Source: Conus ventricosus
Taxonomy: Eukaryota; Mollusca; Gastropoda; Neogastropoda; Conidae
Reading direction: 5' to 3'
DNA length: 31,441 nt
Assembly (NCBI GenBank): GCA_018398815.1
Contig: CM031618.1
Coordinates: 50,372,712-50,404,152, forward strand
Translations under genes and position numbers: made by a program
Part shown: in pieces, positions 1 to 8,574 of the stretch
Position numbering within the stretch: the stretch's first letter is position 1
How the letters are laid out: each line of letters opens with the position of its first letter
Notes under the pieces: generated by a model
What the model was told of the DNA's origin: nothing
Seen by the model: only the letters and a program-made list of their open reading frames with translations
Databases searched by the model: none

Positions 1-140
1 AGGTAAGGGACGTATCCATCTACTCTTGTGCTGTCGCCTTGAATTATAAAAAAAATCATCTTGAAAACGTCTTGAAAACTCTTGAATTTTGTTCTTGGGA
101 GTCTGTGAGGACCCTGTAACCGTGCCCCGAAATTTCAATA

Positions 141-266
141 ATGGATATTTTTGGAGGTTTACTGAAGAACAAAGAGGAAAAAGACTGGGTGACTGAAGTA
201 CTTCCCGCTGAGCGTGAAGTGAACCACTATGTATGCACGCTGTATCGATCGATATTGGCCGACTAA
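141..266 (+). other. short open frame of 41 codons, unknown
   Basis: An ATG at 141 opens 41 codons (beginning MDIFGGLLKNKEEKDW) closed by TAA at 264. The stretch is acidic and basic, not low-complexity, and lies just before the polypyrimidine tract. It matches no family I recognise. The window begins with AGGTAAG, which looks like a splice donor, but nothing links the two. It could be a first exon, a transposon remnant or chance. Confidence 0.15.
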
Positions 267-304
267 CTTCTGCCAGTTGCTTCCCTTTACCTGTTGGGTA
301 ATTG

Positions 305-689
305 AACTTCCCCCTCTCTCTCTCTCTTTCTCTCTTCTTCTTTCTTCTCTTTCTTCTTCTTCCTTCTTCTTCTCTCTCTTTTTCCTTCTTCTTCTCCTTC
401 TTCTTCTTCTTTCTCTCTTCTCTTCTTCTTTCTCTTCTTTTCTTGTTCTTCCTTCTTTCTTCTCCTTCTTCTCTTCTTCTCTTCTTTCTTCTTCTTTTTC
501 CTCTTCTCCTTCTCTTCTTTCATTTTTCTTCTTCTCCTCCTTCTTCTCCTCCCGCTCCCCATTCTTCTTCTTCTTCTTTTCATCTTCTTCTCCTCCTTCT
601 TCTCCCCCCCCCCCCCCCCCCCCTCCCCTTCGTCTTCTTCTTCCTTCTTCTTCTTCTTCTCTCTCTCTCTCTGTCTCTCTCCCTCTCCT

Positions 690-747
<58 letters not shown>

Positions 748-766
748 TCCCCTCTCTCTCTTCATA
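305..766. repeat. polypyrimidine (CTT)n/(CT)n tract
   Basis: About 460 bases almost without purines on the + strand: CTT and CTTT-type repeats, a run of about 20 C near 604-623, then (CT)n. Long Ser/Leu/Phe-rich frames (+) and Arg/Glu/Lys-rich frames (-) cross it but only translate the repeat. Mirror-symmetric pyrimidine tracts can form triplex DNA; that is a property of the class and was not tested here. Confidence 0.95.
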
Positions 767-1270
767 TGAAGATTATTGCTATTTTTCCAAACAAGATTGT
801 GGAGCGTACACCCCTGGTTCAAATGAGAAAATGTTGTGCCCACAGTGCAGTCACACCAAGAACACACAGGGCCACCTGGTCTGAATTCGCTGAGCTAGGG
901 GAAAAAAAGTAGTGGCTGAGAGTTAGCAGCGCCACACACTGAAGACAGTGGGTGGTCTGCACGTTTTCTCTCCTGGCCTCTACTTCAGTGCTCTGACCAT
1001 TGTGTTTGGTGGTCAGTTAGGAAATGAAGGGAAGATGGAGGGTAGGCAATTTGAGAACATAGGGTGCAACTAGAGGAATGCAGGGTATGGGAGAGGTTGT
1101 ATACTGAAGTAAAGATGCGGGAGGATATTTAAATGTCTTTATTTTGTTTATTTATGTTTAGATCTAGTTGCAAAGTGAGTTGACTGCAGGCGGAAATCCA
1201 AGCAAATCTTTAAAAACATGTTGATGAACTGCCCCTAAAATGGGGACAAACGAATCACAAGACAAAACAC
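767..1270. other. no recognisable feature
   Basis: Unique-looking sequence of ordinary composition. It contains no frame with convincing protein character and no repeat that recurs elsewhere in this window. Confidence 0.5.
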
Positions 1271-1276
1271 GACGCG

Positions 1277-1301
1277 TTTCAACCTCTTAGGTCTTCTTCA
1301 G
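1277..1301 (-). ncRNA. hammerhead-like core motif (degenerate candidate)
   Basis: On the minus strand CTGAAGA is followed by a five-pair hairpin (GACCT, loop AAG, AGGTT, one G-T pair) and then GAAA. This is the CUGANGA-stem II-GAAA order of a hammerhead core; position 7 of the first box is variable in natural hammerheads. I could not place stems I and III or a cleavage site with confidence, so it may be a fossil or a look-alike. The same motif family occurs at several other places in the window. Confidence 0.35.
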
Positions 1302-1341
1302 GCAAGGTACAACACAATTATTTCAACGAAAATGAACTGTC

Positions 1342-1441
1342 NNNNNNNNNNNNNNNNNNNNNNNNNNNNNNNNNNNNNNNNNNNNNNNNNNNNNNNNNNN
1401 NNNNNNNNNNNNNNNNNNNNNNNNNNNNNNNNNNNNNNNNN
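1342..1441. other. assembly gap, 100 N
   Basis: Exactly 100 Ns, the conventional placeholder for a scaffold join of unknown length. Frames running through it are meaningless, and adjacency of the two sides is not guaranteed. Confidence 0.99.
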
Positions 1442-1805
1442 ACAACCACACCCCCCACCAAAAAAAAAAAATGCCATTTAGTGCTTGTTATGCAGCAATG
1501 CCACAATGTTAAGGATCTCACAGAGGATATTACCAGTGGTGATTCGCAGAGCGTCTACCATTTCCAAATACGAATGTCACTTCCTAAACAAAAATAACAT
1601 TAGTCTACCGAGACTGTTCTGCCATCAACTAGAGAAAAATTTACAGGTTTCCTCGTTTATTTTAATGCAATTAAATAGAAATAAATTGTATATGAAACGT
1701 TTGATTAATTGCTGTGCCAAGTGAATGAAATGAGTAAAAGTTTTAATCTTTTGATGAATTAAGATATACAGTATCTAACACGGAAGTGTTCTCCCTGCAT
1801 CGATA
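1442..1805. other. no recognisable feature
   Basis: AT-rich sequence after the gap, starting with an A homopolymer. One 79-codon frame at 1,485-1,724 (+) resembles no family known to me and has no supporting context. Confidence 0.4.
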
Positions 1806-1915
1806 GATGAAAAGTTATTTGTGCTTGCAGTTCGTAGGAATATGATGAAAAAATATTTTGTGCTTGCTGTCCCTATGGAATGATGAAAAGGTCATTTGCG
1901 CTTACTCTAAAAGTG
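1806..1915. repeat. 38-bp tandem repeat, about 2.9 copies
   Basis: GATGAAAA recurs at 1,806, 1,844 and 1,882, exactly 38 bases apart. Each copy continues with a diverged TTTGTGCTTGC-type segment. The third copy is partial. Confidence 0.75.
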
Positions 1916-1965
1916 TTCACCTACAGACTTGAATATGCTGACATCAGACACAGTGATGGTCAGAT

Positions 1966-1972
1966 GCGCGCG

Positions 1973-2053
<81 letters not shown>

Positions 2054-2065
2054 ACACACACACAC
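1966..2065. repeat. (GC)/(CA)n microsatellite
   Basis: A short GCGCGCGTGCGCGC stretch leads into about 43 CA dinucleotides with one TA interruption. Alternating purine-pyrimidine of this kind is a classic Z-DNA former. The Thr-His and Val-Cys frames across it are artefacts. Confidence 0.97.
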
Positions 2066-2197
2066 GTTTTGCACATACAGGCACATACCCCACTCACATG
2101 TATAACGTTTCTCGTGTTTCTTGTTACTTTTGTTAAAAGCTTGGAAGCTGGTGGCAAAAGCACGTAGACATGTCTGCATTATATTGTCATAAAAATT

Positions 2198-2303
<106 letters not shown>

Positions 2304-2563
2304 ACTGAAAAATCGTAAAAAAAAATATTTGCATTGTGTGATAGTTAGTTTCAACGTGGCCAGATTCAGGGTACACATTTTTGCATTGGATATTCTTACA
2401 AAGAACAAATACATTTTTTGTTGTTGTGTGTGTTGGGGCCGGGGAAGGACATGTGAAAAGGAAAAAAACAAGACTTTATTTCTTTTTATATGGCAACTGA
2501 GTCATACACCCATTTCCAGATTATCATTGGTGTGAAATATTGCACGGTTCCTTATGTAAAGTA

Positions 2564-3345
2564 TAAACAGTAAACAAGTGGGGTAACGTTTGCTCCCATA
2601 AGAAAACCTAACACATAGTAACTTTTATTCAAGACTGGCACAACCTTTTAAACTTGAATGCAGTCAGACAAATACATGGACGAACAATCTAATAGTGGGG
2701 GAAAAAAAACAAGCGCAGGCTGAAACTGTCTTCATAGTAGTGACTTGGCAAAGATTTGGACTTAAGGGGAGGAGGAGGAGGGGGGGGGGGGGGGGGGGGG
2801 GGGGAGAGTCCGAAGATGGAGAAACTGGGAACATAAAATTAAGAAAATATATTACAGATATGAAAACTCTTCACTAGTTGCATAAGGGAACCATCGCAAT
2901 CCCTTTTGAGGCAGATATATTTGTATTGCCTGCTCCGAGGCCTTTCGTCCTCTGGGTCGTAACTCATCAGGGAGACACTGCTGGTTGTGTCTGCGCTCCT
3001 GGCGTTCAAACAGAAACACACCACAGTCCATAATACTGTGGTGTTTCTCACCACCAAGGGTTCAAAAAAGAATCCAATAGCACCCCCAAAGCAGCCGGTG
3101 AAGGGTAGTAAATGAAACCAAACGAAGTGTGGGGAGGAAAAAAGTTGCTGAAAAACTAAAGACATTATGCAAATAGTATAACATTTAGGGGACAATCTTT
3201 GAGCCTACGCTTGAGGATCCACCCAACGATGCAAGGAGCTCAAAAGACAAACACACAGACGGACAGAAACAAATACAAGTAACCTCAGTTTAATCAAAAA
3301 CAAAAGAAAATTGGAAATGAAATGAGGCGGGGAACAGTAAACAAT
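2564..3345 (-). repeat. unit copy A of the ribozyme element
   Basis: The first and longest copy of the unit. It starts with AAACAGTAAACAAGTGGGG, contains a (GGA)n/poly-G tract near 2,768-2,803, the hammerhead core at 2,943-2,970, and a stable hairpin at 3,013-3,047 whose arms are GAAACAC/ACCACAGT and their complement with a two-base bulge. The next copy starts 782 bases later. Confidence 0.8.
2943..2992 (-). ncRNA. hammerhead ribozyme candidate, copy A
   Basis: On the minus strand AGACAC, an eight-base loop and GTGTCT form a perfect six-pair hairpin (stem I position). It is followed by CC, canonical CTGATGA (2,964-2,970), a weak stem II segment starting GTT and ending GAC, and GAAA (2,943-2,946) leading into GGCC. 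Both invariant boxes of a hammerhead are intact. The stem III partner and cleavage dinucleotide are unclear, so activity is not assured. The 28-base core from CTGATGA to GAAA is repeated exactly in copy B. Confidence 0.55.
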
Positions 3346-3536
3346 AAACAGTAAACAAGTGGGGTAACGTTTGCTCCCATAAGAAAACCTAACACAGAGT
3401 AACTTTTATTTAAGACTGGCACAGCCTTTTAAACTTGAATAAAGTCAGACAAATACATGGACGAACAATCAAATAGTGGGGGGAAAAAACAAGAGCAGGC
3501 CAACAACTGAACTGTCTTCATGGTAGTGACTTGGCA
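3311..3536. repeat. left 226-bp inverted arm
   Basis: Starts TTGGAAATGAAATGAGGC and ends at GACTTGGCA. Its reverse complement, with minor differences, occupies 3,911-4,136. The arms enclose 374 bases and together make an 826-bp fold-back structure. Confidence 0.85.
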
Positions 3537-3652
3537 AAGATTTGGACTTAAGGAGGAGGAGGGGGGGGGGGGGGAGTCCGAAGATGGAGAAACTTGGAAC
3601 ATGAATTAAGAAAATATATTACAGATATATTTGTATTGCCTGCTCCGAGGCC

Positions 3653-3680
3653 TTTCGTCCTCTGGGTCGTAACTCATCAG
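3653..3680 (-). ncRNA. hammerhead ribozyme core, copy B
   Basis: The same CTGATGA...GAAA core as copy A, 710 bases away. The sequence 5' of CTGATGA on the minus strand differs because the copy breaks here into the inverted unit, so the stem I hairpin is lost. It is probably inactive in cis. Confidence 0.45.
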
Positions 3681-3874
3681 GGTGATTGTCCCTACATTTT
3701 ATACTATTTGCATAATGTCTTTAGTTTTTCAGCAACTTTTTTCCTCCCCACACTTTCGTTTGGTTTCATTTACTACCCTTCACTGGCTGCTTTGGGGGTG
3801 CTATTGCACCCTTGGTGGTGAGAACACCACAGTATTATGGACTGTGGTGTGTCTCTGTTTGACGCCAGGAGCGC

Positions 3875-3905
3875 AGACACAACCAGCCGTGTCTCCTGAT
3901 GAGTT
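3875..3905 (+). ncRNA. half hammerhead (stem I plus CTGATGA), copy C
   Basis: In the inverted unit the stem I hairpin (AGACAC...GTGTCT) and CTGATGA (3,896-3,902) are present on the plus strand. Soon after, the sequence jumps to the inverted arm, so stem II and GAAA are missing. This is a breakpoint inside the ribozyme. Confidence 0.45.
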
Positions 3906-3910
3906 CCGAG

Positions 3911-4136
3911 TGCCAAGTCATTACTATGAAGACAGTTCAGTTGTTGGCCTGCGCTTGTTTTTTTCTCCCACTATTAGATTGTTCGTCCATGTATTTGTCT
4001 GACTTTATTTAAGTTTTAAAGGCTGTGCCAGTCTTGAATAAAGGTTACTCTGTGTTAGGTTCTCCTATGGGAGCAAACGTTACCCCACTTGTTTACTGTT
4101 TAATGTTTACTGTTGCCTGCCTCATTTCATTTCCAA
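3911..4136. repeat. right 226-bp inverted arm
   Basis: Reverse complement of 3,311-3,536. It ends in CATTTCCAA directly against the right copy of the target-site duplication. Confidence 0.85.
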
Positions 4137-4148
4137 TTATGTAAAGTA

Positions 4149-4918
4149 GTCAGACATTTTTTTTTTATTTTAACAAGACCATTTGAGCCATGAGCTTCAA
4201 ATAAAATCATTTTCTATGATTTCATATCCTTGTATTGTTCAAACGTTCACGTCTCTTCTTATCAAAGCCGTATTTTGTTCTCGATTTGATTACAGAATGG
4301 AAAGTTTTGGAGCTTAGTGTATATCCTTGATGGACATTCAAATCACTGATACCAAGTCCAAATGTCACGAACACTTTGCAAAATTCAGGAATTGTAATAT
4401 CAGTTGAATATTTCTCAGACAGCCAAAAGGATTTGAAGGAATAATATGTTGAATATCTTTGACTATTAAGCACTTTACTATCCCAATTATGCCTATAACA
4501 GTCAATCATGCGTTGTTTAAGTCACATAAAAACAGTTTCTCGTAGTTCATTCCACCATTTAACAAACAAAGAAAAGCCATAATTAACTTAACAATGTTTT
4601 ATCGAAGATACCCAGTATGTTTGCACGCTCTGATTTCTTGTACATTGAAATAATTTTGATTTTTCCATTTCATACGCTAGTTTCGGTAGTCTAGCGAGTG
4701 ACAGCTTTTGCAATATGAACTAGTAGTGCATTGATTTTAATGCATCATCTACATACAAAGGATGCCCTTCTAGCTCACCGTAAACCATTGCATTTGGGGG
4801 TATTTGAGCGTGCATTTAAAATGCGTTTGCATGCAAACAAGTGAGGTAATTCAATTGCATGTAGATGAGACTGTCCCCAGACTTCTGCTGCATATAAACG
4901 TACAGGTTTCGCGTCAAA
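4149..4918 (-). pseudogene. LINE 3' fragment (C-terminal part of ORF2)
   Basis: Read on the minus strand this is the region downstream of an RT domain. YAAEVWG (about 4,870-4,900) is followed by IELPHLFACKR and then, after frame changes, GELGRHPLYV-like, RLPKLAYEM-like, YGFSFVW and DLKQRMIDCYRHNW segments. The last frame is open at 4,222-4,509. It is the same kind of C-terminal domain as in the LINEs at 10.4-15.2 kb and 15.7-16.6 kb, but clearly a different family. It ends in an A-rich tail (AAAATAAAAAAAAAA) next to the TSD of the ribozyme element, which landed beside the old LINE end. Several frameshifts make it non-functional as read. Confidence 0.7.
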
Positions 4919-5814
4919 AGGTACAAAAAAAGCAGAATACACAGAAAATTAGCAAAAGCAGAAATCAGCTAAAAGCAGAATCAACAAGGAGAAAGAGCAA
5001 AAACAAGAAAAGAATAGAACCCATGCTAAAGACTGGCAAAAATAGGACATTCAGTGGACATGGCATTGAGAATCTTAGGATCGGGGATATGACAGGATAC
5101 AAATTAACAAGTTAACAGGGGTAAAGAGAAATGAAGTGGTTGTCAAAAGCAGAGGGGAAAGCAGACACTGACAGAAATGATAATAGAACAAGGAAAGAAA
5201 GAGGAGGATGCTATGAGAATCCAGAGGGATGTCCATCAGGCGAACAAGGGTAGCACACTACGTGACAAACGCACTCAAATGAAGTCTCAGGTGGAATAAC
5301 GTATGGTACACGGTACCTCTCAGGATGAGGTTCATTGTCGGATATGTGTATTACCGTCAGTCCTCAAAAAAAAAATGAAGAGTTGAAAGCCGAGCTTCCT
5401 GGATGAATGAATGACTGGCAATGCACAGCAGACCCACAATGGTGAAGCCATTCACTAATCATTAAGAAAAAATGAAAGTCACCACCATAGTTACCCTACT
5501 TGTTTATTGTTAATTGTTTTGCATGTTTATTTATGTCACGAACGTATAGTTAATCAGCAGCACGATTGTAATTTCTCAAAATCGAGATAATAAAGTATTC
5601 TTTTATCTTGCATAGAAGGTGGAGCAAGGGGAATTGTGAGCTTACCAGATCATGACATCATGAAACGGCTCTCGGTTGTTTGGTAATAAAATGTGAACTA
5701 GATATATAAAGACAATGGCAGAGGCAGCTGAAAAGAGTGCCAGCTAGATCTAGTCAAGGAGGACCTAATGGTCTTCATTACGCTTAAATTTCCCAACTTC
5801 GTTCAGGTGTCCGT
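4919..5814. other. no gene recognised; A-rich stretch and possible 3' tail
   Basis: 4,920-5,060 is rich in AAAAGCAGAA-like words. Around 5,510-5,605 a GAGATAATAAAGTATTC segment resembles a retrotransposon 3' end but is too short to assign. No coding signal was found. Confidence 0.4.
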
Positions 5815-6930
5815 GAATGAGGTGGGTCAGACATCCGTCTAAAATGGAAACCCTGTGGAGTCCTGTCCTCCTAACGTGGCTGGCTTGACGATGCCTATCA
5901 CCGCATCACCAAGTACCGCACAGATGGATAGTATACAGTCTCAGGAGACTTCAAGCGAAAACCAAGGTCTCGACGGACACTGTCAATGAATTCTTCTTCG
6001 CGGACGACTGCACCCTCAACGCTGTCTCAGAAGCCACAATGCAACACAGTGTTGACAAGTTCTCTGCTGCTTGCAACAACTTCGGCTTGACAATCAGTAC
6101 GAAAAAGACTGAAGCGATGCATCAGCCAGCCCGGGAAAGCCATACGTCAAGCCAGTCATCACCATCACTGGACAGCAACTGAACGCGGTGGACAAGTTCA
6201 CCTACCTAGGCAGCACTCTGTCCAGAAACTTTGTCATCGACGATGAGGTGAATGCCGGGCTCGCCAAAGCTAGTGCCGCTTTTGGCAGACTCCACTGGAA
6301 CGTATGGAACAGGAGAGGCATCACCCTAGAGATCAAGATCAGGGGTATTGGGCCATAGTTCTCACCACACTGCTCTATGGCTGTGAAACATTGTCGGTTT
6401 ACCAGCGTCACGCCAGGAAACTGAACCATTTCCACAGTACCTGCCTCAGACGAATCATGGGCATTAAGTTGCAAGACAAGATTCGGACACTGAAGTGCTC
6501 ACTTGTGCTGGCCTGCCTAGCATCTTCACCATCCTACTGTTTGGCGAACTACAACATGGCAAACCCTCTCATGGAGGCCAGAAGAGGCGTTTCAAAGACA
6601 GCCTCAAATCTTCTCTGAAGGCCTTCAACACAGCCACACAACATGGGAGCAGACTGCCCAGAACAGAGACAGGTGGCGATCAGTTGTCCGCAAAGGTGCA
6701 GAGACATATGTAAGCAACAGAACTGCTGCAGCTGAGCAGCGTAGGATGGTCAAGAAGACCAGTGCCAACAGATCTCCAGCTGCTGCCACCATCCCCTGTC
6801 CGTTCTGTGATAGGTCTTTCCAGGTGCAGATCGGCCTGACCAGCCATCTACGCACTCACCTTCGACCCCAGGACAGAGATGACTAGATGGTCTTCGTCGT
6901 CTCGACGGACAACACACAAGCTGGCTTGAA
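5815..6930 (+). pseudogene. LINE ORF2 remnant: RT C-terminal half plus C2H2 finger
   Basis: A fragment of a non-LTR retrotransposon polyprotein in several frames. RT palm motif C reads FFADD (FADD at 5,997-6,008) after LRRLQAKTKVS. It is followed by NNFGLTISTKKTEAM, FTYLGSTLS (YLG at 6,203-6,211, in another frame), LLYGCETLSVYQRHARKLNH and LRRIMGI, then FKDSLKSSLKAF. A last frame open from 6,644 to TAG at 6,884 ends in a C2H2 finger. The part joining GLPSIFTIL to FGELQ looks shortened by about 25 codons relative to what I know of the family. The short 3' tail near 6,885-6,930 is typical. The N-terminal endonuclease and RT motifs 0-B are absent or scrambled. This lineage differs from the other LINEs here; the clade is not assigned. 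Confidence 0.8.
6797..6859 (+). other. C2H2 zinc finger at the LINE C terminus
   Basis: CPFCDRSFQVQIGLTSHLRTH has exact C-X2-C-X12-H-X3-H spacing. It lies in a frame that runs unbroken for 80 codons to the stop at 6,884. Its preservation beside broken RT sequence is notable. In the family it is expected to bind nucleic acid; that is inferred. Confidence 0.8.
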
Positions 6931-8469
6931 CTCGACCACCCCAGGGAAACATAATTCTGGACACAGAGTACATCATGATCTGGATGCAGCCCAGACCCCT
7001 TTGAGTGTAAGATGTTCAGGGCTGAAACACTCACAGGAGAGGGAGGGGGGAGAGGTTCTTGTGTGACGACCTTCTCCTGTCATGCTCTTCCTACAGTTTT
7101 TACTACTGCCATCAGTAACAGTCAATACCTGTGTGACTGTTGTTGTGCTTGTGTGTTGTTTATTCTGTGTCCAGAGTTGCTTGCTATTGTCAAAAGTAAC
7201 AGTAAATATATACCTGCTCGATCGTTGCAGTGCTTGTATGTTGTTAATGCTTAGTCCAGAAAAAAAAATGGTCTCGTCCTTAGTATTGCATGCAAAAACT
7301 GACATCCACTAGCCAACAGACATGTGTTGTGACTATGATGCTGGTCGTACTTCTGTAAGACATGTGACTGAATATACTAATGCTCGGGAAAGTACCATCA
7401 AACCATGTTAAGAATGGAGTTTTATTGTAAACATTTTTTGTGACATTGCAGATATTTTAAAAAGTAGAGTCATCACAGATATCAGCTTAAAACGCCCATG
7501 ATGTGGGTTACTACCATTAATCAAAGGATTTTCTGAAAGCAGATATCCTTGTTTTTCAGCAAACTCGCCCGAAGGCTCCTGCAGAAAATAATTTAACGTC
7601 ATGGTGAGTGTCAGAACATTGACAGCATTTTGAGTTAGAATGGAAACAATCAGTAGCTGGGATGGTGGTTTGAAACAGCAGTTTTGGATATGAAATATGT
7701 AGAGATTTCCGCGATGTTCAGAGACTGTTATATTTTGTTGGATGTTAAGTTATTTGGTAAACGCATGATGTTGAATTTATACGGCCTAGGTGACTGCGAC
7801 TCTCTACTTTGATATCATGATACCTGGATTAGATGACGTGGAATATGATCGCATATTCAATATTCGAGATTCGACAGTGGTATCAAATATTCCATTAGAT
7901 GTAGATATAGCTGAATCGCTCCCGTACTCAGAAGTGTATGTGCAATATCATGGATCCATGTAATCTTGTAGAAGTTGGGCGAGAACTGAAACCTGATAAA
8001 ATGAAATGTACATGGCGGAGGTTCAGTTTCGCCTAGCAGGGTCGACCGGACTATTTCTTCGTCTCAGATTATTTGACGTTAGACATTGAACATGACAGCT
8101 GTAATACCTGATTACAATCTGACCATTTTGTTATTACAAAAGTCTTTAAAATACAGCAGCACTAAAAGATCCAGAATCTTTGGAACTTGAATAACTCTTC
8201 TTTACAAAGAGAAAAAAAAATATATTAGTAGACACAATCAAGACAATTTTCTTTCTTGTCAAAAAGCAAATAAAACCGCTGAGAACGTTACATGCTAGAT
8301 ACAGAAGAAGGAAAGACAGATAAAAAGAAGGATGTCTGACTGATGAACATTAGAATTATAAGAAAAAAAAGCAACGAAGCAAACAACAGAACACGGACAG
8401 TAACTTTCATTAATTATAGAGCAAGAAAATCCTTTGCAGTACCATGACAAAAGGTGCCATTATCTTTAG

Positions 8470-8472
<3 letters not shown>
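6931..8472. other. no gene recognised; includes a diverged 80-90 bp duplication
   Basis: Near 7,109-7,180 and 7,196-7,262 an imperfect repeat starts GTAACAGT and ends with TTGTGTTGTT/TGTATGTTGTTAAT and GTCCAGA. The rest (7,263-8,472) is AT-rich with short frames lacking family resemblance; 7,408-7,602 (-) is a 64-codon frame of unknown nature. Confidence 0.4.
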
Positions 8473-8546
<74 letters not shown>

Positions 8547-8570
8547 TATATATATATATATATATATATA
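8473..8570. repeat. (TA)n microsatellite
   Basis: About 49 TA units with one AAT interruption near 8,541-8,545. It directly abuts the truncated 5' side of the Penelope-like element. Confidence 0.97.
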
Positions 8571-8574
8571 CAGA

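Larger units (their letters stand above)
2552..4148 (-). mobile_element. composite ribozyme-bearing non-coding element with 12-bp TSD
   Basis: The identical 12-mer TTATGTAAAGTA lies at 2,552-2,563 and 4,137-4,148 and brackets a 1,573-bp insertion. Inside are three partial copies of one non-coding unit. Copy A (2,564-3,345) and truncated copy B (from 3,346) are direct; copy C (to 4,136) is inverted. Two copies carry a minus-strand CTGATGA...GAAA hammerhead core. There is no protein-coding domain. Penelope-like elements are known for terminal repeats in mixed tandem and inverted orientation, for hammerheads inside those repeats and for variable TSDs, so a non-autonomous PLE or a metazoan retrozyme-like element is the best reading. 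The parent is not identified. On the minus strand the units contain AATAAA near their far end. Confidence 0.7.

Noticed and set aside
229..912. 227-codon frame and its opposite-strand partners across the polypyrimidine tract
   Set aside because: Composed of Ser/Leu/Phe or Arg/Glu/Lys only because the DNA is (CTT)n/(CT)n; no protein character outside the repeat.
1318..1521. Minus-strand frame spanning the 100-N gap
   Set aside because: Half of it is unknown sequence; the frame exists only because N codons are not stops.
2839..4002. Frames of 75-118 codons inside the ribozyme-bearing element
   Set aside because: They run across inverted copies of a non-coding unit, and the same sequence is read on both strands.
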